From NCBI GenBank assembly GCA_965204905.1, contig OZ242042.1, forward strand, positions 2,480,001 to 2,544,000: 64,000 bases of DNA. The letters are read 5' to 3'. The notes under the pieces are model-generated. The model saw nothing but the letters and a program-made list of their open reading frames with translations. It ran no database searches and was not told the origin of the DNA. This DNA comes from Bin87 sp965204905 (GTDB lineage Bacteria > Chloroflexota > Dehalococcoidia > Lucifugimonadales > UBA3495). Shown in pieces: positions 1 to 7,334 of the stretch. A program made the position numbers and the translations under genes. The stretch's first letter is position 1; each line of letters opens with the position of its first letter.

Positions 1-60
1 GCCACCGAACGCCAACTCAAAATCTTCGATCTTGTTGGGGTCGCGCCAGCGCGCATCTAG
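1..60 (-). pseudogene. 3' portion of IS-disrupted Nudix hydrolase gene
   Basis: Read on the minus strand this stretch is open and encodes DARWRDPNKIEDFELAFGG, which looks like the C-terminal part of a Nudix hydrolase. It is separated from the 5' part of the same gene (1534-1813) by the insertion sequence at 61-1533. Removing the element and one copy of the CTAG duplication joins the two parts in frame as HQRRES-LDARWRDPNK. The gene continues past the left window edge, so its true end is not visible. Confidence 0.75.
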
Positions 61-1533
61 CAGTCTGTCTGAAGATTAGGTTTTGTTGTTGATGGGACCG
101 TGTTTTGGCGAGGGTTCACGCCGGTTGGGGGATGGGTGACGGTGGACTGACCGACAGACGAGAGTGGCGGAAGAGCTTGAGCAGGTTGTGGCCGGTGCAG
201 ATCAGCGACCACTCGCCCGCAACCTTGTCCAATCCCCGCAGCAGGAACTGCCGGAAGCCTCGGCCCTGCTTGATCTGGCCGAACACCGGCTCCACCGTCT
301 GCATGCGTAGCGCGTATCTCTTGCGACCCCGTTTGGTCTGCAACTTGCGGCGCATCCGGTCCCTGGGAGAGAGAGCTTTGGGGATGCGTCCTTTGGGTGC
401 GGGCGGTGGTTTGTACCCGTGGCGGGTCTTCTCCGGCGCGACGAACGGGTCGGTGCCCAGGGCGTGTAAATCGGCAACGGCCTTTGCCGAGTAGTAACCG
501 GCGTCGGCGGACACCTCCCGGGGCGCCACTCCCACATTGGCGATGGTCTCCTCGATCATCACCACCGCCTGCTGCTTGTCCGAGGCCTGAGTGGTGGCTC
601 GGGCCGCAATGATCACCTGATGCTCATGGTCCACCACCGCCTGACAGTTGTAAGCCTGCAGGAAGTCCCGTCCCCCAGGACCGGGCATGATGCGGGACTC
701 CGGGTCAGTGAAGTTGCGCTGGGCCTGGTCATCGGGCACCCCAGGATGATCCTTGCCCTCCTCTGCGGCGCGCTCCGCCTCGGCCATGGCCTCGGCTTCC
801 AGCGCCGCCATGGCCTCCCGGATCTTCTCCAACCGACCCTCCCGAAAGGACAACTCCTCCGGCAACTCATCACCGCGCTTGTCCCTGCCATACCGGCGAT
901 CCTCCTCCTCATCCACCTCCTGGGCGCGGCGCAGCAACTCATCCACCTCACCCTGCAACTGCGCTTCCTTCTCTTGCATACGCTGGTAACTCATCGCCTT
1001 GTGCTTCGATGCGTTGGCCCGGACCTTGGTGCCGTCCAGCGCCACGTGGCCCAACTTCACCAGTCCCGCCCGCTGGCACAGCAACAACACCTGCAGGAAC
1101 AATCCCGACAGCGCCGCCAGGTGGTCCTTGCGGAAGTCCGAGATGGTGCGAAAGTCCGGCGTGTTGTTGGCCGCCAGCACCCGGAAGGCGATGCCTTCAT
1201 GCAGTCTGGTGGCGATGCGCCGCGATGACGGCACCCCGACGCAATAGGCGTACAGCAGCACCTTCACCATCATCTTGGGATTGTAGGGCGGGCCACCGCG
1301 CCGCTCCTGCTCGTAGCGGGCCGTGATCTCCGACAGGTCCAACTGGTCCACCACGTCTGAGATGAAATAGGCCAGGTGACCCTCGGGCAACCACTCCTGC
1401 AGCGCCGCCGGCATCAGCAACTGCTGGTCAGGATCGTAAGGCAGATAGGTCTTGCTCATCACCGGCTCCCAACGACTGGACTGCCCCCATCATACGCTCT
1501 CCACCTCGCTGGCCCTGTTTCTCAGACAGGCTG
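61..1533 (-). mobile_element. IS1182-family insertion sequence, apparently complete
   Basis: The element carries one full-length transposase. Its left end (CAGTCTGTCTGA, 61-72) matches the inverted right end (1522-1533 on the complement reads CAGCCTGTCTGA) in 11 of 12 positions. It is flanked by a direct CTAG repeat (57-60 and 1534-1537), the short target duplication expected from IS1182-type transposition. The host Nudix gene can be rebuilt exactly across the site, which fixes the boundaries and suggests a recent insertion. Confidence 0.82.
116..1459 (-). CDS. IS1182-family transposase
   Basis: This is a DDE transposase that would cut and rejoin the ends of the surrounding insertion sequence. 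The N-terminal block (YLPYDPDQQLLMP onward) and an all-helical region up to about residue 130 are typical of IS1182 transposases. Catalytic candidates are the Asp in ALDGTKVRAN (about residue 143), the Asp in VSADAGYY and the Glu in TVEPVFGQIKQ. The middle region is rich in Glu, Arg and Ala and probably forms a coiled coil. I place the start at the ATG at 1459, which has GGAG six bases upstream; a GTG lies one codon earlier. At about 447 aa it is full length, with no frameshift or internal stop, so the element may be active. Confidence 0.92.
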   Translation of the reverse strand: MSKTYLPYDPDQQLLMPAALQEWLPEGHLAYFISDVVDQLDLSEITARYEQERRGGPPYNPKMMVKVLLYAYCVGVPSSRRIATRLHEGIAFRVLAANNTPDFRTISDFRKDHLAALSGLFLQVLLLCQRAGLVKLGHVALDGTKVRANASKHKAMSYQRMQEKEAQLQGEVDELLRRAQEVDEEEDRRYGRDKRGDELPEELSFREGRLEKIREAMAALEAEAMAEAERAAEEGKDHPGVPDDQAQRNFTDPESRIMPGPGGRDFLQAYNCQAVVDHEHQVIIAARATTQASDKQQAVVMIEETIANVGVAPREVSADAGYYSAKAVADLHALGTDPFVAPEKTRHGYKPPPAPKGRIPKALSPRDRMRRKLQTKRGRKRYALRMQTVEPVFGQIKQGRGFRQFLLRGLDKVAGEWSLICTGHNLLKLFRHSRLSVSPPSPIPQPA

Positions 1534-1813
1534 CTAGGCTCTCGCGCCGTTGATGCTTCAATCGCCCTGCAACTTGTTTGCCGGCGAATACGGCGGATGC
1601 GCCGCCGCGACTCGTGAACAACCGGTGCGTGATTTTGACGATGATTCCGGTTTCCTCTTTCGTCTCACGGTAAGCGGCCCGACGACGACTCTCACCCCGG
1701 TCCACGAACCCACCGGGTAGGGACCATTTCCCCTTCTGTTTGCCGTAGCCGCGTTGCACCATCAATATCCGACCCCGGTCATCCTCCACCAAGCAGAACG
1801 CTACTCTCTTCAT
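1534..1813 (-). pseudogene. 5' portion of IS-disrupted Nudix hydrolase gene
   Basis: The reading frame starts at the ATG at 1813, overlapping the stop of the upstream DUF805 gene (ATGA). It contains a complete Nudix box, GGFVDRGE followed by RETKEETGI, matching the G-x5-E-x7-RE-x2-EE-x-G pattern that binds Mg and the diphosphate. The frame runs into the insertion sequence after HQRRESL and ends at a stop inside it (about 1490), giving a 107-aa chimera that lacks the C-terminal strands and helix. The missing part is found at 1-60. Before insertion this was a nucleoside-diphosphate-X hydrolase of unknown substrate; the truncated product is probably inactive. Confidence 0.85.
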
Positions 1814-2145
1814 GTTTGCTCTCCCCCTTTTTGCTCGCTACCAGCAAAGCCGAGCCAGAGCGTAACTCCCCAACCAATAAATGGGATTAGCGTTCCTACC
1901 GACCACCAACTGGAGCGGCCCATGTCCCTGAGACGTGCTGTGCATACCGTAAACCATGGGTAGAGGGAAATTATGGGAACGGCGAGTAACAGGGGCAGTG
2001 GTGCATTCGTACTGTTCGCAACGGCGTTCATGAGCAACGCGAAATACACGACTGCGTTGATGAACATGAGAGCGATCAGCACGCCCCAATAATGCCCACG
2101 TTTGGCACGGGCGTCGGCAAACGTGAGCCGGCGAAGCGCTACCAT
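1810..2145 (-). CDS. DUF805 family membrane protein
   Basis: The product is a 111-aa protein with three hydrophobic segments (about GHYWGVLIALMFINAVVYF, LPLLLAVPIISLYPWF and VGTLIPFIGWGVTLWL). The motif ARLRDMGRSSWW between segments two and three is the DUF805 signature (RRLHDxGRSGWW). The function of the family is unknown. The frame is open further upstream to a GTG at 2247, but that extension is not membrane- or domain-like. I chose the ATG at 2145, which follows a run AAGGGGGG at ribosome-binding distance. It overlaps the Nudix gene by four bases, so the two were an operon before the insertion. Confidence 0.75.
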   Translation of the reverse strand: MVALRRLTFADARAKRGHYWGVLIALMFINAVVYFALLMNAVANSTNAPLPLLLAVPIISLYPWFTVCTARLRDMGRSSWWSVGTLIPFIGWGVTLWLGFAGSEQKGGEQT

Positions 2146-2414
2146 CAGGAACCCCCCTTGCGGCCAGTAGGATGGCGTCATGCTACTGCCGCCGGGTCCC
2201 GATGTAAGGTTCGCAAGGGAGGCGCGAAGGCCATCCCAAGCGGACACCTCAAGATCGGGCAGGGCTGATTCCCTAGAACCCTCGGCAGTAGCAAATACAG
2301 GGTAGCGTCCGAAGCCGGCGGCGTCAACTTCCTGTCTCGGTGCAATGGTTCTGCAACTCGCGGTGATTGACCCGTTGGCAGGATTGGGGTAGGGGGTGTC
2401 AGGCAGAATAGAAA

Positions 2415-2444
2415 GCGGGCACCAATTTGAAGATTGGTGCCCGC
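2415..2444. terminator. Perfect 12-bp hairpin before tRNA-Ile
   Basis: GCGGGCACCAAT (2415-2426) pairs perfectly with 2433-2444 around a 6-base loop. It is followed on the plus strand by a T-rich but not uniform stretch (CTCTTTATTT), so it could terminate transcription on the plus strand, or it may be a remnant of a mobile end. In the rest of 2146-2534 I see no gene; the stretch 2248-2410 is open on the minus strand but resembles nothing I recognise. Confidence 0.5.
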
Positions 2445-2534
2445 CGTGCTCTTTATTTGGATCTTAGGGGTCGATTACCCCATCATGCGGCCTTGACGGC
2501 CTCGACTGCTGAATGCTTATCTTGTGGTGATGGC

Positions 2535-2609
2535 GGGCCAGTAGCTCAGAGGGAGAGCAACGTCTTGATAGGCCGTAGGTCGTGGGTTCGAATCCCACCT
2601 GGTCCACCA
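2535..2609 (+). tRNA. tRNA-Ile (GAT)
   Basis: The acceptor stem GGGCCAG (2535-2541) pairs with CTGGTCC (2599-2605) with one G-U pair, followed by discriminator A and an encoded CCA. The D stem GCTC/GAGC, and the T arm GTGGG-TTCGAAT-CCCAC, are perfect. The anticodon loop is TTGATAG, giving anticodon GAT for isoleucine. The anticodon stem ACGTC/GCCGT has a T x C mismatch in the fourth pair, and position 38 is G, both unusual for tRNA-Ile. The gene lies next to a transposase, so it may be functional but diverging. Confidence 0.85.
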
Positions 2610-2746
2610 TCACCACCGATATCCTACCATGCTCTTGAGCTTGTGAAAATTGGTTACTCTCACTCATGACATAGGATTTGTGGTTGCACAATAGGCGCAC
2701 AAGTGATCACTGAGCCATTACTTTTAATATCTGATTCATCCTCGAC

Positions 2747-3934
2747 TCACCATCTTGGTCCGCCGCGTCCGCCTCTCTTTGGTGATGGTCCTGAACCGGG
2801 CGCCTTTGATCCAACGTAAGCATGCATCGTACCAGTTCGACGAGGCGGAGGCACTTGGTTGCGTTGGAATTCCTCTACAACCTGCCTCACCATCGCGAGT
2901 TTCTTTTCGGCTGGCGACGGAGTGATACCCAGCGTCTCTCCGAGCGTGACCTTAGGTGCTAAGGATTCGGGTTTTGACTTGCTCCGGGAAATTGCCTCGT
3001 TGATTACCTGATACTCAGCAACCTCTCCACCCATCCGCACGACATCTTCCCATTCATCCCACGGAACCTGATCAGCCACACCCGCGACCTGCGCCGGCGT
3101 CTTTCCGCCGAGGCTATGATGGTCCTTGAAAAAGTTGTAGTCGATGACCCAACCATCCAGGTAGTCCTGCGCGGTTCGTCTGGTCTGCAATCCACGGAGC
3201 GTCTTCGTTCGCTGTCGGAAAGAGCCTTGCAGCCGTTCGCTCAAGTTGTTGTTGATGAGTTCGTAGATGCCGTCCGACACGATATGCTTGGTTTTGGGGA
3301 GCACGGACTTTATGGCCTCTTGATAGGAAGGCAGTCCATCGGTGGTGATGCTTTCCGGTGGCTCCTCGGCGTGGCGCAGTGCCTTCCTGATCACAGCGCG
3401 GGCTTGGTTGGTGCCACGACCACGGGAAATTCGGGATGCCAACACGTAGCGAGTATCCACATCCATGACATTCCAGTTCCACATCCTCTTTCCGCCAACA
3501 CGAATGACCATTTCGTCGGCCACCCAATGCTTGCCGACCTTCGCTTTGATCGGCTTGTCGGTGGCGGTCTCACGGGTTCCATCCTCGCCAACCTGACCCC
3601 ACATGAACATCTTCGCGAGGTTGCTGTAATCGTTCACCCATGCGTACACGGCAGCCTTTGAAGGCTCTGGAATGTCGAGGACTTTCTCCATATTTTCGGC
3701 GATCTGCTTGTAAGACATGCCAGAATAGTACATGTCCACAGCCGCGCCGACCTGCCATGCTGGTACCTGCTTGTGCTTCGCTTTGCCGGTGAGCGAGAAC
3801 CGTCGTTTGCAGGTTTTACATTGATAACGCTGCACGCCGCCACGCTTACCGTATCGGATGATTTGCTTCGGGTCAGAACAATAGGGTGAGGGGCAGGTCA
3901 AGGTGTAGATTTGATTGAAGGAAAACTCGTTCAT
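2747..3934 (-). CDS. IS6/IS240-like DDE transposase
   Basis: A 395-aa DDE-type transposase. An N-terminal zinc ribbon (C14, C19, C39, C42) is followed by a helix-turn-helix-like region and an integrase-fold core. The catalytic triad can be read as D140 (HWVADEMVI), D199 (SITTDGLPSY) and E233 (NNNLSERLQ). The sequence WNWNVMDVDTRYVLASRISRGRG is typical of the DDE_Tnp_IS240 group. A C-terminal tail of about 100 residues, ending in a Gly/Arg-rich segment, is longer than in classical IS6 enzymes. The start has AGGAGG nine bases upstream. I could not find convincing terminal inverted repeats, so element ends are undefined. Confidence 0.85.
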   Translation of the reverse strand: MNEFSFNQIYTLTCPSPYCSDPKQIIRYGKRGGVQRYQCKTCKRRFSLTGKAKHKQVPAWQVGAAVDMYYSGMSYKQIAENMEKVLDIPEPSKAAVYAWVNDYSNLAKMFMWGQVGEDGTRETATDKPIKAKVGKHWVADEMVIRVGGKRMWNWNVMDVDTRYVLASRISRGRGTNQARAVIRKALRHAEEPPESITTDGLPSYQEAIKSVLPKTKHIVSDGIYELINNNLSERLQGSFRQRTKTLRGLQTRRTAQDYLDGWVIDYNFFKDHHSLGGKTPAQVAGVADQVPWDEWEDVVRMGGEVAEYQVINEAISRSKSKPESLAPKVTLGETLGITPSPAEKKLAMVRQVVEEFQRNQVPPPRRTGTMHAYVGSKAPGSGPSPKRGGRGGPRW

Positions 3935-4608
3935 GGTGACGCCTCCTGCCCGAATTACAAAATCAGAGCGAGAAGGGGGTCAATCAGCGCACGGGCATCC
4001 ATCAAAAACGTAGACCATTCAACGGCTTCAGGAAGACGGTCTCCCACGGCAGCCGCCCACCCTGACAAGCCAAACCATCGATGGCGACACCACTCCCAGG
4101 CTCGCTTTGGCAAAGCAAACCGCACGGAGGTTTCAGCAGATATTGCAGTGCTCCGTCGTCGTCGTGTACGATGGTGGTGCGATAACGGGCGGTGAGCCCT
4201 CCGGGTGCGACGACCCGCTCTTTTGTGCCGTGACATAATCAGCCTCCATGTTGAGTAGTGGATGCGGCGCGCATCGGGGCCTTCGGTGTGGACTGTTAAT
4301 CTCAGCCGTTGGCCCCTTCGTTGTGCTTCTGCAATCAGGCTAGCGCTTCCGGTCGCGTTTGGGAGCCCGCCCCACCCGCCCTACCCATGTGCGGTCGTTG
4401 TACTCAAAAATGAACGGGTAGAAAAATTAGTCAGAAATTGGATCGAAAATTGCCCCTGACAGGGTGGGTCCGGGCCGACTCCGGCACGGATTTAGAGCGA
4501 CTGAACGCCATACCCCGGAAAACATTCAACAGCAACGGTAAATTGACCGTTGTCCGGATGTGGTAGGTCAGCCGGCCGAGTCCAAAAGACGACTGAATGG
4601 GAGACAGC
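3935..4608. other. Gene-free stretch between transposase and DUF4209 gene
   Basis: I see no gene that I can defend here. A minus-strand frame at 3955-4236 has a good GGAGG upstream of its ATG, but its Arg-rich product (93 aa) looks like out-of-frame translation. The adjacent minus-strand frame in the same place (reading ARYRTTIVHDDDGALQYLL) looks more protein-like but has no start codon, so this may be a decayed gene. The AT-richer part (4400-4600) probably holds the promoter of the DUF4209 gene. Confidence 0.4.
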
Positions 4609-6417
4609 ATGACTGATAGATTATTGAATGCAGCAGGCGCGCTATCCGGGTTACCAATCGACGACGCCCTCGAGAGCAGCAACAAGCCCGAATGCCACTA
4701 CTATGGGTTAGTGTTCCGTGAGCTCGCCCAAGAGTGCCGAGACAACGGCGAGGATATCCACGCAAATGCGTGGTCACTCTTCAACGAAATCACCGACATG
4801 ATGCTCCACCCGGAGGATAAATCGGAGCCTTTTAAGCCGATGGCTCAATTGGGGGACGGTAGGACGATGATACCGGCTGACCTAAGCGGCGAGCCTGCAA
4901 GTGTGATCCACCAATTTGCACCACATGTCCAAGACCCCGAACTGCGGGCGCGATTGCTGGATGTGGTCTGGGAGGCAAACAGAACCCACACAGCGGCTCG
5001 GGATGCAATTCCAGCATACTTAGAGAGCGCCAGGAATCTCTTCGATCCAGACCATTGGGTACCCTGCGCTGAGAGGTACGAACGTGCCCTGAGGCTTGCG
5101 GCAATGCTGAGACAGAACGATCTGCGCGACGCCATCATCACCGAGATGGAAGAGATTGTGCTCAAGCTCGACGGGCAGGACCCAATGTTTTTGACTGTCA
5201 AGTTAGTGTCGCTTCTGTTGGAGTTCCGGGCCGGCGACGCGGAATCTATGCGAGATGTGTCAGACAAAGCCGCCGCATTTGCCTTGGGTTCGCACAGATT
5301 CGATCAGGCACGTCGGCATCTAGATAACCTTGTTGTCTGCTGTCGCAGGCTAAATGATTCCGAAGGCGAGCAACGAGCAAAAGCTCGCATTGCCGAGAGT
5401 TTTGAACTCGAAGGTATCCCGTACATGGAAGCAGGCGAGGGCTTGATAGCCGCGCATTGGTTTCAGAAGGCGCACTTAGCCTACCGTGAGATACCCGAGA
5501 TGCGGGAAAAGGCCGAGGAGGTTTATGGCCTGTTGCGGGCAGCACAACAGCAAGCTTCGGATTCGATGGAGATATTGGAAACTGACCCTATTGACGTCAC
5601 CGAACAGGTAGAAGCAGCGAGAGCCGCCGTTTCGGGTGTCAGCTTCCAGGAAGCGTTGCTTCGATTATTCACCATGATTCGACCGATTGATTTTGATGAA
5701 GCCCAACGGACCACAGCAGAAGGATTGGAAGAATTTGTATGGCTACGCTTGGCATCGGGAGTAACCGTTGACCACGACGGGAGAACGATCGCTCATAACA
5801 CACCCTTAAGCTTGGGAGGGTCCGATGATGATGAAGCGGCGTTATGGGAGCACACGGTGCGGACCGTGGAATTCGAACTGCAAGTAAGGGGGCAAGCGGT
5901 TATACAGCCTGCGATGGAGCAGATGGCTATGGAGCATGTCGCCAAATTCCGCGATGTGCAGACAATTGTCCACAATAGTCCACTAGTCCCGCTGGGGCAC
6001 GAGGAACCATTCGTCAGAGGTCTGCTGTCCGGTCTCAGGGGTGATATGGTTCAAGCACTATCCGAGTTGGTGCCTCAATTCGAGAACGGGCTCCGGTGTC
6101 TTCTGTCCTCCAGAGGAGTCGAAACCTCATCCATGGACAAGATGCATGTCCAGGATGTGATGATGATGGGTAGCATCCTCAGCCGGAGCGAATTGGGAGA
6201 AATACTGGGGTCGCAAGATGTGGTCAAGGAGATGAAGGTGTTGTTCACCGATGACCACGGATTGAAATTACGGGATCGGCTCAGCCACGGATTGATGGCG
6301 TCAGCAGATTTCTACACCGGTGGGGCTTACTATGCTTGGTGGCTGATCTGCCGTTTGTGTTTCGCCCCGGTATTGGTAGCGCAAGCGCGAGCCACAGGTC
6401 AGCAGCGATCTCCATAG
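4609..6417 (+). CDS. DUF4209 domain protein, HEPN-like
   Basis: A large mostly helical protein of 602 aa. Its C-terminus contains FTDDHGLKLRDRLSHGLM, which matches the DUF4209 signature RNxxxHG and the R-x4-H catalytic motif of HEPN ribonucleases (R555 and H560, with Asp in place of the usual Asn). The N-terminal 350 residues look like helical repeats. I chose the ATG at 4609 because GGGAGA lies four bases upstream; an in-frame ATG at 4597 has no site. It stands alone, flanked by transposase remnants and by dapB on the opposite strand. A role as an RNA-cleaving defence or stress protein is inference from the motif and setting. Confidence 0.7.
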   Translation: MTDRLLNAAGALSGLPIDDALESSNKPECHYYGLVFRELAQECRDNGEDIHANAWSLFNEITDMMLHPEDKSEPFKPMAQLGDGRTMIPADLSGEPASVIHQFAPHVQDPELRARLLDVVWEANRTHTAARDAIPAYLESARNLFDPDHWVPCAERYERALRLAAMLRQNDLRDAIITEMEEIVLKLDGQDPMFLTVKLVSLLLEFRAGDAESMRDVSDKAAAFALGSHRFDQARRHLDNLVVCCRRLNDSEGEQRAKARIAESFELEGIPYMEAGEGLIAAHWFQKAHLAYREIPEMREKAEEVYGLLRAAQQQASDSMEILETDPIDVTEQVEAARAAVSGVSFQEALLRLFTMIRPIDFDEAQRTTAEGLEEFVWLRLASGVTVDHDGRTIAHNTPLSLGGSDDDEAALWEHTVRTVEFELQVRGQAVIQPAMEQMAMEHVAKFRDVQTIVHNSPLVPLGHEEPFVRGLLSGLRGDMVQALSELVPQFENGLRCLLSSRGVETSSMDKMHVQDVMMMGSILSRSELGEILGSQDVVKEMKVLFTDDHGLKLRDRLSHGLMASADFYTGGAYYAWWLICRLCFAPVLVAQARATGQQRSP

Positions 6418-6497
6418 ACCGGTACACACGTTACTCATGCCGGCCTATTGGGTTGCACCACCCAAGCTTGAACGAGGCCGCACAAGGCCGAGTGGGA

Positions 6498-7307
6498 TCA
6501 CAGACCCAGCACGGTTTCCAATCCCACCGTAAGCCCGGGTCGATTGACCACTTCACGCACGCACCTGAGCACGCCGGGCATGTAACAATCGCGGCCGAGC
6601 GTATCGTGCCGTATGCTCAAAGTCTGGCCGGCCGCCCCGAAAATCACTTCATGATGCGCGCTGCGTCCCGGGAGACGCAAGCTGTGGATTCCGGCGCCGC
6701 CGATGTCGCCGCCTCGGGTTTCGGGCAGGTGATGCACCGTCGTTTCGTTCCGCTGGAAATCGCTATCCCGTTGGTCGCGCATCCCTCTTGCAATCGCCAT
6801 CGAAAACCCCGAGGGAGCATCGATTTTCATCTCGTGGTGGGCCTCCACCACATCCACGTAATCAAAGAAGGCCGCGGCCTGTTCGGCCAGCTTTTTCAGC
6901 ACCACGGCGCCCAGCGCAAAGTTGGGGGCCACGATGATCCCGACTCCGTGCTCACGGCTCATCGTATCCAACTCTTGCAGTTGTTGGGCATTCAGGCCGC
7001 TGGCGCCGAGAACCATGTGAATGCCACGATCCGCGGCCAGCGTAGCGGCAACCATGCACGCTTCTGCGTGGGTAAATTCCACCATGACGTCAGGGTTGGT
7101 GGCATCCAGCAGCGACGCCAGGTTCGTTGACAGCGGAATTTCGCCGTCCGGCGTCGGTAGGATGTCTCCTCTGGGAGTGTGGCAGGTCGCGCCCACCAGT
7201 ACAATGTCGTCAACCCCCGATACAGCCCGCACTGTTTCCGCGCCCATGCGCCCCGTAGCGCCGTGTATCAAAACCGAAATGGTGCCATTCTGTGCCGATG
7301 ACGTCAT
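6498..7307 (-). CDS. dapB: 4-hydroxy-tetrahydrodipicolinate reductase
   Basis: DapB reduces 4-hydroxy-tetrahydrodipicolinate with NAD(P)H in the lysine and diaminopimelate pathway. The N-terminal Rossmann motif HGATGRMG (about residues 14-21) binds the cofactor, and the catalytic region reads EAHHEMKIDAPSGFSMAIA, containing the HH, Lys and DAPSG substrate-binding signature. NFALGAVVLKKLAE is the conserved segment before it. At 269 aa it has family length. AGAGGAG lies upstream of the ATG. It is 27 bases downstream of the hydrolase gene and probably co-transcribed with it, without an obvious functional link. Confidence 0.95.
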   Translation of the reverse strand: MTSSAQNGTISVLIHGATGRMGAETVRAVSGVDDIVLVGATCHTPRGDILPTPDGEIPLSTNLASLLDATNPDVMVEFTHAEACMVAATLAADRGIHMVLGASGLNAQQLQELDTMSREHGVGIIVAPNFALGAVVLKKLAEQAAAFFDYVDVVEAHHEMKIDAPSGFSMAIARGMRDQRDSDFQRNETTVHHLPETRGGDIGGAGIHSLRLPGRSAHHEVIFGAAGQTLSIRHDTLGRDCYMPGVLRCVREVVNRPGLTVGLETVLGL

Positions 7308-7334
7308 GATCCAATACTCCTCTTCACGTGTTCG

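Noticed and set aside
3955..4236. 93-aa Arg-rich gene upstream of the transposase
   Set aside because: Despite a good GGAGG site, the composition resembles out-of-frame translation and no domain is seen.
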